Shown: positions 1 through 8,112, numbered from the stretch's first letter. The stretch: DNA of 35,308 nt from Litorilinea aerophila (GCA_945897075.1 CAMDEX010000029.1:1-35308); one strand, 5' to 3'. The notes: generated by a model not told the origin, from the letters alone. Program-made: numbers and translations.

Positions 1-2
1 CC

Positions 3-116
3 TTATGGACCCAATTCACCTCCACTATTGAACCTGTCCGTCCTAACCGTTCCGTCCCTCGCCGCCTGAGAGTTAGGCCAAAAAAATATGCTTTCGCTTA
101 CAAATCAACTCGCTAA
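3..116 (+). CDS. possible 3' end of a gene entering from the left (basic C-terminus)
   Basis: An open frame runs from the window edge to a TAA at 114-116 and encodes about 37 residues that are strongly basic near the end (VRPNRSVPRRLRVRPKKY). Arg/Pro/Lys-rich tails of this kind are common at the C-terminus of IS4-like transposases, but no catalytic motif is in view and the match is only by general appearance. The other two forward frames stop early. It may be a transposase end or a chance open frame. Confidence 0.3.
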   Translation, partial: LWTQFTSTIEPVRPNRSVPRRLRVRPKKYAFAYKSTR

Positions 117-140
117 AACCCTAACTTAATGACATTGAGT

Positions 141-203
141 GGGGAGTGGGGACTGGGGAATAGGGACTGGGGAATGGGGACTGGGGAATGGGGACTGGGG
201 AAT
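141..203. repeat. heptamer-based tandem repeat (GGGGAAT/GGGGACT type)
   Basis: Four 14-bp units of the form GGGGACTGGGGAAT lie head to tail at 148-203; the second starts with A instead of G. They are preceded by one more heptamer, GGGGAGT, at 141-147. Each 14-mer is two related 7-mers. Read on the other strand the unit is CCCCAGT, which resembles the short tandemly repeated repetitive (STRR) heptamers known from cyanobacteria. The block is non-coding and lies upstream of the lipoprotein gene. Confidence 0.85.
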
Positions 204-260
204 GGAGCGCAGGGATGTCCGGTAGGGGCGCTGCTGGCTGCGCTCGTTGGGGATGCGTAG

Positions 261-279
261 GTGCGGTTTCTAACCGCAC
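261..279. repeat. small hairpin upstream of the lipoprotein gene
   Basis: Perfect 8-bp arms (GTGCGGTT and AACCGCAC) enclose a 3-nt loop. There is no T-run after either arm, so it is more likely an intergenic repeat or leader structure than a terminator. It lies about 60 nt before the lipoprotein start. Confidence 0.5.
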
Positions 280-336
280 GTCTACGGGTGAAAGTGCTAC
301 GGATTTTGGACAATTTACACGACGAGGGAGGCTGCG

Positions 337-1248
337 ATGAAACGACTGTTCTGCTTGCTTCTGCTGGTTGGTATTCTGGCGGCGGGCTGCGTTGCGCCCA
401 CGCCCGACCAGCCCCAGAGCGGCGCGGTGGTGCAGGGATCCACGGCCGCGCCCACGGAGCCGCCGACCACGGCTACGCCCCTTTCCGTGGGGATTGCCGA
501 CACCCCGGCTGAAACCGCAACGGAGACACCCTCTCCGCCGACCGCGCCGGCAACGCCGCTGCCACTGGCAACCGATACCCCTGCGCCGTCAGCCACCCCG
601 ACTGCCGGGCCGACGACCGCGCCCACGGAGACACCCACGCCGCTTCCTCCCACAACACCCACCCCCGCGCCCACCCAAACGCCCTATCCCACCGGCATCT
701 TTGTCGCCAGCCACCGGGGATTCTCCGACGGCACGCACTATTTTGTGGTGGGGGAGGTACTCAACACCGCTGGCTTCCCCGTCTTCGGCGTGAAGGTCAT
801 CGCCAACTTCTATGACAGCGGCGGCAAGCAGGTGGCCGCGGGTCAGGCGCTCACCAGCCTGGCCATGACCGAGCCAGAGGTAGGCAACCCCTTCAAACTG
901 AAAGTGGAGAATCTGGCCGCGGCCGTGGCGCGCTATGAACTGAGCGTCACCTGGGAGGATGTGAGTCTGATCGAATTCCGCCCCCTCGCTGTGCTGGAGG
1001 GGGAGGTGCGCCAGGACGCAGTGGTGGGGCAGATACGCAACGAGCAGGAGAGCGCGCTCACGTCAATCGTCGTAGCCGTCACCTTCTACGACGCGACCGG
1101 TGCGGTGGTGGACAGCGCCGACATCTTCCTGGGCGGGCAGACGCTTGCGCCCGGCGCAACGCTGCCCTTCGCCATCCCCATTGCCGGCGACGATCGGGTC
1201 TACGACCACTTCTGGATCGAGGCGCAGGGCAATCTGAATCTGTTCTGA
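337..1248 (+). CDS. surface lipoprotein with Pro/Thr-rich linker and FxLYD-like domains
   Basis: The 303-aa product begins with a short basic stretch and a hydrophobic core ending in a lipobox (LAAGC, Cys18), so it should be exported and lipid-anchored. Residues about 20-118 are a low-complexity Pro/Thr/Ala linker, likely spanning the cell wall. Two similar beta-rich segments follow (about 119-215 and 216-303), with patterns such as VVGEVLNTAG/VKVIANFYD and VVGQIRNEQ/VVAVTFYD. These resemble the FxLYD domain often found in Chloroflexota lipoproteins. The ATG at 337 follows a GGGAGG about 6 nt upstream. The product probably faces the cell exterior as a binding or structural protein; no catalytic residues are evident. 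Localisation is secure, function is not known. Confidence 0.85.
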   Translation: MKRLFCLLLLVGILAAGCVAPTPDQPQSGAVVQGSTAAPTEPPTTATPLSVGIADTPAETATETPSPPTAPATPLPLATDTPAPSATPTAGPTTAPTETPTPLPPTTPTPAPTQTPYPTGIFVASHRGFSDGTHYFVVGEVLNTAGFPVFGVKVIANFYDSGGKQVAAGQALTSLAMTEPEVGNPFKLKVENLAAAVARYELSVTWEDVSLIEFRPLAVLEGEVRQDAVVGQIRNEQESALTSIVVAVTFYDATGAVVDSADIFLGGQTLAPGATLPFAIPIAGDDRVYDHFWIEAQGNLNLF

Positions 1249-1288
1249 TGGTACAAACACGGAGGACGGAATTTGTGGGTCTGCTTTT

Positions 1289-1486
1289 TCCTATCGGAGC
1301 GCCAGATTCCCGGAATCATCCGCGCTCATCCAGGAAGCCTCTTTCCGCTGGCAACGCCTGCCGCTGCTGAAGATGTACATGCCGCTGAAGGGGGAGGGAT
1401 TCACAGGCAAAACCTGGGCCACGGAGATGCGGGAGAACGCCGGGCTGTTCGTCCTGGATCTGGGCATAGTGTGGGGCTATGTGGAA
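1289..1486 (+). pseudogene. truncated remnant of an unidentified gene
   Basis: In the second forward frame, residues such as SYRSARFPESSALIQEASF, KMYMPLKGEGFTGKTWATEM and GLFVLDLGIVWGYVEAP read like real protein with ordinary composition. There is a good ribosome site (GGAGG at 1261-1265), but no ATG, GTG or TTG start in this frame next to it. At about 1486 the frame runs into sequence that is merely antisense to the epimerase gene. The remnant therefore seems to have lost its continuation when the minus-strand cluster was joined here, and possibly its proper start by a frameshift. I do not recognise the family. The frame stays open to 1951, but that part is shadow. Confidence 0.4.
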
Positions 1487-2619
1487 GCACCAGTTTCTAC
1501 GTTTGCGATCAATCGATATCTACGCAACTCATCTGTTGCTTGTGAAGACCTATCGGCAAACGGAGCGGCTGTTGCCCATTCTATGAGTTCAGTCAATCCA
1601 TCGTCCCACTTCACTTTGGGAATAAACCCCATCAGGCGACCAGCTCTGTATATATCGGCTGTACAGTGGCGGATGTCACCTTTACGAAATTGTGTAGTTA
1701 TATCGGGCTCAATATCTGAGCGACCGAGTAGGCCTGCAAGTTTGCGTGTGCAATCAGCGATTGGGCGGGCGATACCGCTGCCGATATTTACGACGTTTCC
1801 ATTGACATCTGACGATTCAATTGCAAGAAGGATGGCATCAACAACGTCGTGTACTGATATGAAGTCTCTGGTCTGGCGTCCATCCTCGTATACAACCGGG
1901 GGCTGGCCTGCCAATAAGCGGCTCAAGAAAATTGCAAGCACTCCAGTATAAGGGTTACTCATAGACTGCCGGGGGCTGTATACGTTGAAAAGGCGCAAGC
2001 AGACAACTGGAAATCCATGCGTATTACCCAAACTGAGTGCCAATTCCTCCTGATATCGCTTGCTAAGTGCGTAAGTGTTACGGGCCTTCGATTCTGAAGT
2101 CTCCGCGGTTGGGATGGGTTCTACGGGTTTGCCTGTCTCCGGGCAAACCGGCTCCCATCCGTAGCGTTGGATATCCTCACTCGTGCGTACATCCACACGG
2201 ATTGACTTCCCATCGGACAAGCGACGATAGAGACCCTCGCCATAGCTTGTCATGGAAGTTGGAATGATCAGCTTCTGCAGCGGATTCTTGCGTTCTGCGA
2301 TCAATTCCAACAGAAGAGCGGTTCCCCGCACGTTGACGTCCATGTAATGATTGGGGCGGTACACTGACTGCGCCACACCAACGGCTGCGGCACAATGAAC
2401 AATGACATCTGCGGCGTCAACGAGGGGTGCCAGCTCCGTGCGATTGCGTATGTCGCCTGTGTGCAATTCAGCCTGGGGTGGAAGATATGCTGGGACACCG
2501 TCGGGGTGTACCTGGTGATCAAGGTTGTCAAACAGAACTACACGATCGCCGCGAGCAAGAAGCTGTTCTGCCAAGAAGGAGCCGATAAAGCCTGCCCCGC
2601 CTGTAACCAGTACACGCAT
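1477..2619 (-). CDS. NAD-dependent sugar epimerase, dTDP-L-rhamnose 4-epimerase-like
   Basis: The 380-aa protein is an extended short-chain dehydrogenase/reductase. It has the NAD-binding GGAGFIG loop at residues 7-13, an HCAAAVG strand, and the catalytic Ser (about 122-125) and Tyr183-x3-Lys187 (YALSK). The segment around residues 135-175 with WEPVCPETGKP, and the later FNVYSPRQ and QTRDFISVHDV motifs, resemble dTDP-L-rhamnose 4-epimerase-like enzymes, which make dTDP-6-deoxy-L-talose. The exact sugar cannot be fixed from sequence. The ATG at 2619 follows a GAGGGA. It is the last gene of the minus-strand polysaccharide cluster. Its stop falls within about 10 bp of the point where an unrelated plus-strand gene remnant ends, marking a rearrangement edge. 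Confidence 0.87.
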   Translation of the reverse strand: MRVLVTGGAGFIGSFLAEQLLARGDRVVLFDNLDHQVHPDGVPAYLPPQAELHTGDIRNRTELAPLVDAADVIVHCAAAVGVAQSVYRPNHYMDVNVRGTALLLELIAERKNPLQKLIIPTSMTSYGEGLYRRLSDGKSIRVDVRTSEDIQRYGWEPVCPETGKPVEPIPTAETSESKARNTYALSKRYQEELALSLGNTHGFPVVCLRLFNVYSPRQSMSNPYTGVLAIFLSRLLAGQPPVVYEDGRQTRDFISVHDVVDAILLAIESSDVNGNVVNIGSGIARPIADCTRKLAGLLGRSDIEPDITTQFRKGDIRHCTADIYRAGRLMGFIPKVKWDDGLTELIEWATAAPFADRSSQATDELRRYRLIANVETGAST

Positions 2620-2727
2620 CAGTTTTCCCTCACAGAATAAATGATCGACTGGACGGGTTCTACAAAGTTTCCGCGGTAATTCAATCAGCTGCCCATTACG
2701 GTTGTCAATTGAAGTGGGCTTGCGTTT

Positions 2728-3402
2728 CTATGAAGGATTCTGCCCTTGTCTGATGGTCACTGACTTTCCTCGGTTGCGGTAGAGGCCGTGATCGACGACT
2801 CCCACCATTCGTTTTTCATCCAAGCCATAGGCTAGAAACGCATTGATCCGTTGTGCAGTTGTGACGGGATCGTTGAGGATGGCGTTGTAATCTACTTCCA
2901 CAACATGGAAATTAGGCTGTTTGATCAGCCACGCTTTCACTTGGGTCTCGTGGGTACTCATCAGTTTGGCCAACTGAGCATCGCTTACAGGGTCCACAGT
3001 CTGACCTTTATGTTGAAGCATCTTGCGTTGCGAGTCCAACACCTCCGTTAACTGTCGATTCATATACACTACATGATAAGTGTATTGGGGCGGCAAGTAC
3101 TTCAGTAGAGCAGATATGACTTTAACGGCCTTGCCCTTAGCTTCCGCCAACCAAGCCACATCGCCTTTCTCCAATTGTTTGACCCGTTCGAATTCATAAT
3201 AACCCTTCGGGTTATCGTCATCGGGCAAACGGATGGCGTCTGTTAATGGAAACAGTCCACCTCTTTCAAGCATGGCCATCATCATTGACGTACCGGAGCG
3301 AGGTAGACCAGAAACGACCACTACAGTATCTGGTGATACTCTCTTTCGTCCATTTGGTTGCAGAAAACGATATAACAAGCGTCGCACAGAATCGTACTCC
3401 AA
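2728..3402 (-). CDS. sulfotransferase-family protein (PAPS-dependent)
   Basis: The product is up to 224 aa. Residues 31-39 (SGLPRSGTS) form the P-loop-like 5'-phosphosulfate-binding motif of sulfotransferases, followed by MMAMLERGG and a later NRQLTEVLDSQ segment like the 3'-phosphate-binding helix. It would move sulfate from PAPS to a hydroxyl, here most likely on a polysaccharide or glycolipid made by the cluster. The frame opens with TTG at 3402 directly after an in-frame stop. A GTG at 3387 has a better-placed GGAG upstream and may be the true start (219 aa). The protein is at the short end for the family. The insertion sequence upstream, about 60 bp away, may have separated it from its promoter. 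Confidence 0.8.
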   Translation of the reverse strand: MEYDSVRRLLYRFLQPNGRKRVSPDTVVVVSGLPRSGTSMMMAMLERGGLFPLTDAIRLPDDDNPKGYYEFERVKQLEKGDVAWLAEAKGKAVKVISALLKYLPPQYTYHVVYMNRQLTEVLDSQRKMLQHKGQTVDPVSDAQLAKLMSTHETQVKAWLIKQPNFHVVEVDYNAILNDPVTTAQRINAFLAYGLDEKRMVGVVDHGLYRNRGKSVTIRQGQNPS

Positions 3403-3675
3403 TCATCAAACGTATCACTGACCATTTGGAAAAACAAGTCCGAAAAGTTTCACGGGTGAGCGTTATAGTTTCCCGGGACCCACTAATCTCATGAAACTGT
3501 CATCTCGAAAGTGGGGTTTTTGATCGTTTCTGTCTCAAAGTCGGGGCAATTCGTACTCTTTTGGGGGTGGTTCATAATCGGTTGACACTTTAACAATCAC
3601 ATAGCTTGCCAAAAAGGGGCAAGTGGGGAACAATAGCCAGGTTTGCAACGACGACACCTTGATAGGAGGCAAAAC

Positions 3676-5148
3676 ATGGCAGAGTATCGTGTTCCCGAGT
3701 TCACGCTGGAGCAACGCATGGAGGCAGCGTTGCGAATGTACGACCCTGGTCGGGAGTGGGGAGTAGTCTCCGAACTGTCGCGCATGTACGGTGTATCACG
3801 GACGCTGCTGTACGAGATACGCGATCGTAGCAGGGATGCTTTAGGCGAAGCCCTGGCCCCACGCCCTGCGGGTCGGCCGGCAGAGGAGGCCACGCTGAGA
3901 GTGGACAAGGCTTTGATAGACCGGACGATTGCCGTTCTGCCCATGCTGAAAGGTAGCGTAAGGGACATTCGCCTGGGTCTGGACCTGATATTCGGCGTCA
4001 GTCGCTCGGTGGGCTACATCAGCCAGACCCTCAGCGCTGCTGGTGAGCAGGCTACAGCCTACAACCTGGGGATCAGCATACCGCTTCCGGTGCTGGGCGA
4101 GGCCGACGAAATCTTCCAGGGCGGAAAGCCCTGTCTCACTGTGGTAGATGGTCGCTCCTTCTTGGTGCTGAACCTGACGCCTGCCGAGTGCCGGGACGGA
4201 ACGACTTGGGGTCTCACCTATCTGGACTTGGTCAAGCGCGGCATTCAGTTTCAGGACTTGGCCTGTGACGGTGGTACAGGACTGCGAGCAGGCCTGAAAG
4301 AAGCTGAACTGGCGATCCCATTGCGTCCAGACCTTTTTCACCTGATGCAGGATGGACATCGTCTCACACAGCAGTTGGAACGCACAGCCTACAAGGCCAT
4401 GGACACGGCTGAACGTGCCCGTCGGGCCGACCTGGAGGCTCGCGGTATCGTGCGCCGACGCGGTCGGCGTCTCAAGATCGAGGTGCCGCTGCCCCAAGCA
4501 GAGCGCGAGGAGGCGCAAGCCATCACCACCCTGGAACACTGGAGTTGGTTGCTGGGCGAAATCCGCCAAGCCGTGGAGCCGATCACACCAGCCCAACGTA
4601 TCGTCTGTGTAGCGGAGACGAAAGCCACCATCGATACGGCCGTGGAACTACTCAAGGAGTTCAACCATTCGGGTATCACGACCTTCGCTAACGCTCTCCA
4701 GGAGAAGTTACCTGAACTGCTTGCTCCCTTGCAGTGGCTGGAAGAACAACTCCTTTCGTTAGTCAAAGACATGGACGCCAACACCCTGGCCTTCATGACC
4801 TGGGCCTGGCAGCACCGTCAAGCGTTGCGCTTGGATATCGCCACTGATTTCCCTGCCTCTCTGCAGCCCATTGTGCATGCGCTATGGGCTGCCCTGGGCT
4901 TGTTCCACCGTTCCTCTAGCCTGGCCGAGTCGCTCCACAGTTGGCTGCGTCCCTTCTTGCAGATCCACCGAGGCATGCCCCAGTGGTTGTTGCCCTTGCT
5001 CCAACTCTTCTGGAACCATCACCGCTTTGAGCGGGGTCAGCGTGTCGGCAATACTCCTTTGGAACTGGCCGGAGTTGCAGATGCCCCTTCTCTGAAGGAG
5101 CTATTGCATCAGCTATTTGGCTCCCACCCAGCTACTCAACCAGCCTAA
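3676..5148 (+). CDS. transposase of the outer insertion sequence (DDE-type, family not assigned)
   Basis: The 490-aa protein has an N-terminal helix-turn-helix region (residues about 10-45: WGVVSELSRMYGVSRTLLYEI) and a central part with spaced acidic residues typical of an RNase-H-fold transposase (TVVDGRSF, LACDGGTG, DLFHLMQD). A C-terminal segment follows with SSLAESLHSWLRPFLQ and WNHHRFERGQR. I could not name its IS family with certainty; it resembles proteins annotated DUF6399-like. The ATG at 3676 is preceded by AGGAGG, which argues against the upstream TTG at 3643. The stop codon lies in the 8 bp duplicated by the IS66 insertion, so the reading frame is intact. The nested element cuts the gene off from the right end of its element. 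Confidence 0.75.
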   Translation: MAEYRVPEFTLEQRMEAALRMYDPGREWGVVSELSRMYGVSRTLLYEIRDRSRDALGEALAPRPAGRPAEEATLRVDKALIDRTIAVLPMLKGSVRDIRLGLDLIFGVSRSVGYISQTLSAAGEQATAYNLGISIPLPVLGEADEIFQGGKPCLTVVDGRSFLVLNLTPAECRDGTTWGLTYLDLVKRGIQFQDLACDGGTGLRAGLKEAELAIPLRPDLFHLMQDGHRLTQQLERTAYKAMDTAERARRADLEARGIVRRRGRRLKIEVPLPQAEREEAQAITTLEHWSWLLGEIRQAVEPITPAQRIVCVAETKATIDTAVELLKEFNHSGITTFANALQEKLPELLAPLQWLEEQLLSLVKDMDANTLAFMTWAWQHRQALRLDIATDFPASLQPIVHALWAALGLFHRSSSLAESLHSWLRPFLQIHRGMPQWLLPLLQLFWNHHRFERGQRVGNTPLELAGVADAPSLKELLHQLFGSHPATQPA

Positions 5149-6642
5149 TTCGTAACCGTTCAGATGGGTAGAGAGGGAGGAGGGCAACAAAGAAGGAGGA
5201 GTGACGCCGCGAATAGAGGCAGCACAAGCTTCAGTGAGATAATCCAACACATCCCGGTCCTGCTGACGCAAAGTGGTGACAGACGTGAGAATACGTTCGA
5301 CAAAACGGCTACCGGCATCACTTTGGGTGCCGAAACTGCGTCGTCGCCAGAGAACAGCCCGGCGCAAGGGGCGTTCAGCGGCATTGTTGGTGGGTTCAAC
5401 GCCGGGAAAGGTGACGAAAGTCCAGAGAGCGTCCTCGCGTTTGAGGATGTCGCGACAGGTGCCCGCGGTTTTGGAATGGGGCAGGGAAGTACCCTGGCGC
5501 AGGAGCTTGCCCACTTGGTCCTGGATAGGTTGAACCGAGGTGATGAAGGCATCGCGGCTGAGAGTGCCATCCCGAACCCGATGCCAGAGAGCAAAGAGTT
5601 GCTTCTCCTGCGCCAATAAAGCCCGACCCAAAAGAGCCGACTCATCATCCCGCTCCACAAAAGCCTGAAAATCACGTTTGAGGTGAGCCCAGCAGAGTTG
5701 GCGGCGGGTGGTGGAGAGCCAGTTGTAGGCGGACCAGCGGTCAGAGCCGACAATCCCGGCAAATTTTTCACCCAACAAGGCTTTGGCCGAGTTGGCACTG
5801 CGGGAGGAGGTGAGGAGAAAGAGGGTCACGAGAGGGGTAGCGGCCAGCCACAACCAGTGGCGCTGGCCTGCTTGCTGCCATCCAGTCTCATCGGCGTTGA
5901 CGATGGGCTGTGTTTGCACATATTCCTGGACGGTCAGGACGGGTGTCGCCAAGGCTTGACTGACCTCTTGAGTCAGAGTAGAGATACTCCCCAGGCTGAT
6001 TTCTGTGTGGAAGAGCGAGGTGGCAATTTCTTCCACATCCCGTTGGCTCATGCCCATCCGTCCGGTCAGGTATCCCACGGTTGCACTCAGACGGGGACCG
6101 AACGCACCAGACGCCATTTCTGTCGGCCATTCGGCTTGATTCGCCTGCCCACATTGCAGGCAGGTCAGGCTGTGACAGCGGTATTCGGTTATCACAGGTT
6201 CAATTCTCGGAATTTCCGTCACCTGATGGCGCATAGGGCTTGGGTCTTCCCCCAGCAGCAACGCACCACAACCACTGCAACTGGTTGGTCGCCTATCGAC
6301 AAAATGGCTGACTTCTGCCTCTGGCCTCAGTTTGCGCCCTTGGCCTGTATGTCCTGGTTGTCCGCCTGCCTTGCGTCCCGATGGCGTCTTTTTCGTCGCT
6401 GGTTTCTGCCCTGGCCCGTCCGACGAGGGCGGCTTGGATGAATTACTCGAATTCTGTCTCACCTGTTCTTCCAGTTCCGACACCCGTTTCTGCAACTGCC
6501 CTATTACTTCTTTCTGTTGCAGCAACTGCTCTTGAGCGCTTTCCAGCACTCCCAGCATGGCATAGACCCACTCGCGAACACCCAGTGGCGTCCCTTCCCA
6601 TTCTTCTGTTACTATGTCTGCTGGTGCTTGTTTGCTGTCCAT
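5113..6642 (-). CDS. IS66-family transposase (TnpC type)
   Basis: The 509-aa protein has the usual IS66 order. A coiled-coil leucine-zipper-like N-terminus (about 30-65) is followed by the NSSNSSKPPSSDG motif (64-76) and the GRKAGGQPGHTG block. Next comes a zinc-finger region with paired Cys (CSGCG and CLQCG). The DDE core has NADETGW (first Asp), VGSDRWSAYNW and CWAHLKRDF (second Asp), and TNNAAERPLRR (Glu). The start at 6642 follows AGAAGG. The reading frame has no stop inside the element. It runs through the terminal repeat and 39 nt into the outer IS, so the last 12 residues and the stop come from the target site. There it overlaps the tail of the converging outer transposase by 36 bp. 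Confidence 0.95.
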   Translation of the reverse strand: MDSKQAPADIVTEEWEGTPLGVREWVYAMLGVLESAQEQLLQQKEVIGQLQKRVSELEEQVRQNSSNSSKPPSSDGPGQKPATKKTPSGRKAGGQPGHTGQGRKLRPEAEVSHFVDRRPTSCSGCGALLLGEDPSPMRHQVTEIPRIEPVITEYRCHSLTCLQCGQANQAEWPTEMASGAFGPRLSATVGYLTGRMGMSQRDVEEIATSLFHTEISLGSISTLTQEVSQALATPVLTVQEYVQTQPIVNADETGWQQAGQRHWLWLAATPLVTLFLLTSSRSANSAKALLGEKFAGIVGSDRWSAYNWLSTTRRQLCWAHLKRDFQAFVERDDESALLGRALLAQEKQLFALWHRVRDGTLSRDAFITSVQPIQDQVGKLLRQGTSLPHSKTAGTCRDILKREDALWTFVTFPGVEPTNNAAERPLRRAVLWRRRSFGTQSDAGSRFVERILTSVTTLRQQDRDVLDYLTEACAASIRGVTPPSLLPSSLSTHLNGYELGWLSSWVGAK

Positions 6643-6733
6643 ACCTTCTACTATCTCTCGCTTGTTCCTTCTTGTCTATACGGAACTTTCGGGATTGACT
6701 TCCAACTCTTTTCCTATCCATCTGAACGGTTAC
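5152..6733. mobile_element. IS66-family element (single-gene, ISBst12-like) nested in the outer IS
   Basis: Perfect 16-bp terminal inverted repeats, GTAACCGTTCAGATGG at 5152-5167 and its complement at 6718-6733, begin with the GTAA typical of IS66. They are flanked by a perfect 8-bp direct repeat, CCTAATTC (5144-5151 and 6734-6741), the target duplication length expected for IS66. Only the large transposase is present, with no tnpA or tnpB, as in the ISBst12 subgroup. The intact ends and duplication suggest recent insertion. Confidence 0.94.
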
Positions 6734-6962
6734 CCTAATTCTTCAAGTCCCAAAAGTGTCAACCTATTTCTCAGTCAATATGAACCATCCCCTCTTTTGG
6801 CTACGAAAAACGGTTTGCTGCACACATGGACGGTACATCTCGGGAAACTATATCTTCTTTTCTGACTCTCTTCCCTTTCCTGCGCCTGGTTTCCAGCGTC
6901 GCTCATCTACTATTTAAATCTTTCTTTATTGTTAACCTCGTGTCGGGTAGTGAAATGGATGA

Positions 6963-8009
6963 TTACCTTTTTGTCTTCTCTGCTGCAATCATCTCCTGCA
7001 GAATACCTTCGAGGGAATAACTAACCTCCCAGTTAGGGTAGTGCGACTTGAACTTGCTCATATCTGTAATGTAGCAGATGTGATCGCCAATCCGATTCTG
7101 CTCTTTGTAAACCCATCGTACTTTACTCCCACCTATCTTCTCTATCAAATGAATACATTCAAGTATCGAAGCGTTGTTCTCACGTCCTCCACCCAGATTG
7201 TAGACCTCTCCCGAACGGGGATTCTGCACAAACTCTTCCATGGCCCGGATCACATCGTAGCTGTGAATCTGATCCCGTACCTGTTTCCCTTTGTACCCGT
7301 AGACGGTATAGGTTTGATCGGCTACCGCAGTTTTCACAAGATACGAGAGAAAACCGTGAAGTTCGACGCCAGCATGTGCTGAACCAGTCAGACATCCACC
7401 GCGGAAAACGCCCACGTTCAACCCAAAGTACCGACCATACTCCTGGGCCATGACATCGGCAGCGACCTTGGAAGCGCCAAAGATGGAATGCAGACACCGA
7501 TCGATCCGGCACTCTTCAGTGATCCCCTCGTAGTCTTCAGGGCGGGCGTAATCAAAACGAGTCTCCAATTCTTTAAGCGGTAGTTCGTTTGGAGCATCTC
7601 CATAGACCTTGTTTGTGCTCATCAAGATAAAGACCGCTTCTGGTGAAAGTTGTCGGGTTGCCTCCAGCAAGTTAATGGTTCCCACCGCATTGACGTCGAA
7701 ATCAATGAGGGGCAGTTCTTTGGCCTTATCGTGGGATGGCTGCGCGGCACAGTGGATTATGAGGTCAAATCGATGTTCACGGAACAGACGAAAAAGAAGT
7801 TCTCGATTTCGTATATCCAAATCCATGTGGGTAAAATGCTTTGTTTCCTGTAGCAATCGCTGTAAATTCCAGGTTGTATCTCCTTGATTGCCAAAGAATA
7901 CTCTGCGCATGTTGTTATCAACGCCAAGGATGCAATGTCCTTTGTGCTCAAAGTATAGCACTGCTTCCGAGCCGATCAAGCCACTACTCCCAGTTACTAA
8001 GATGTTCAT
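6963..8009 (-). CDS. NAD-dependent epimerase/dehydratase, CDP-paratose 2-epimerase-like
   Basis: A 348-aa extended SDR with the NAD loop GSSGLIG (residues 7-13) and HCAAQPSHD. The STNKVYGDAPN motif at 131-141 and the later FRGGCLTG and HGFLSYLVK motifs are typical of the CDP-paratose/CDP-tyvelose 2-epimerase group and relatives. It probably epimerises or dehydrates a nucleotide sugar in the cytosol for the glycan built by this cluster. The usual YxxxK is replaced by Phe177-GAS-Lys181 (HSIFGASK). Relatives with Phe here seem familiar to me, so this may be a subfamily trait rather than a loss. The start at 8009 has only a weak ribosome site. Its stop is about 110 bp from the outer IS end. Confidence 0.85.
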   Translation of the reverse strand: MNILVTGSSGLIGSEAVLYFEHKGHCILGVDNNMRRVFFGNQGDTTWNLQRLLQETKHFTHMDLDIRNRELLFRLFREHRFDLIIHCAAQPSHDKAKELPLIDFDVNAVGTINLLEATRQLSPEAVFILMSTNKVYGDAPNELPLKELETRFDYARPEDYEGITEECRIDRCLHSIFGASKVAADVMAQEYGRYFGLNVGVFRGGCLTGSAHAGVELHGFLSYLVKTAVADQTYTVYGYKGKQVRDQIHSYDVIRAMEEFVQNPRSGEVYNLGGGRENNASILECIHLIEKIGGSKVRWVYKEQNRIGDHICYITDMSKFKSHYPNWEVSYSLEGILQEMIAAEKTKR

Positions 8010-8057
8010 CTTATTTTACTCAGCATTACAAGCCAAAAACGAAGTCCTTCGGAAATA

Positions 8058-8101
8058 ACGACCATCGGGTGGCAGCAGATCTGCTGCCACCCGATGGTCG
8101 T
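8058..8101 (-). terminator. perfect 44-bp palindrome, likely terminator of the secreted-protein gene
   Basis: Two 22-bp arms meet at AGATCT (centre 8079/8080) with no mismatch. On the minus strand the stem follows the stop at 8180 and is succeeded by TTATTT, so it can act as a factor-independent terminator. Being symmetrical, it would form the same stem in either transcript. Confidence 0.65.
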
Positions 8102-8112
8102 CTAGGTATAAC

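Larger units (their letters stand above)
3464..6852. mobile_element. outer insertion sequence, interrupted by an IS66 element
   Basis: Ends: 3464-3478 and the reverse complement of 6838-6852 agree at 14 of 15 positions (TATAGTTTCCCG then G/A then GA). Inside both ends the same sub-terminal words recur in inverted orientation: GGTTCATA (3569-3576; 6779-6786) and GGTTGACACTTT (3580-3591; 6753-6764). TATA abuts both ends and could be a 4-bp target duplication, in which case the element proper is 3468-6848. Removing the nested IS66 copy and its target duplication leaves about 1.8 kb, a normal IS size for one transposase of about 490 aa. It sits between the sulfotransferase and the CDP-paratose epimerase-like gene, splitting the polysaccharide operon. 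Confidence 0.78.

Noticed and set aside
315..674. Val/Gly/Ala-rich minus-strand frame opposite the lipoprotein linker
   Set aside because: Low-complexity shadow of the Pro/Thr codons on the plus strand.
1486..1951. Continuation of the plus-strand frame past the gene remnant
   Set aside because: This part is antisense to the epimerase and carries no protein-like pattern of its own.
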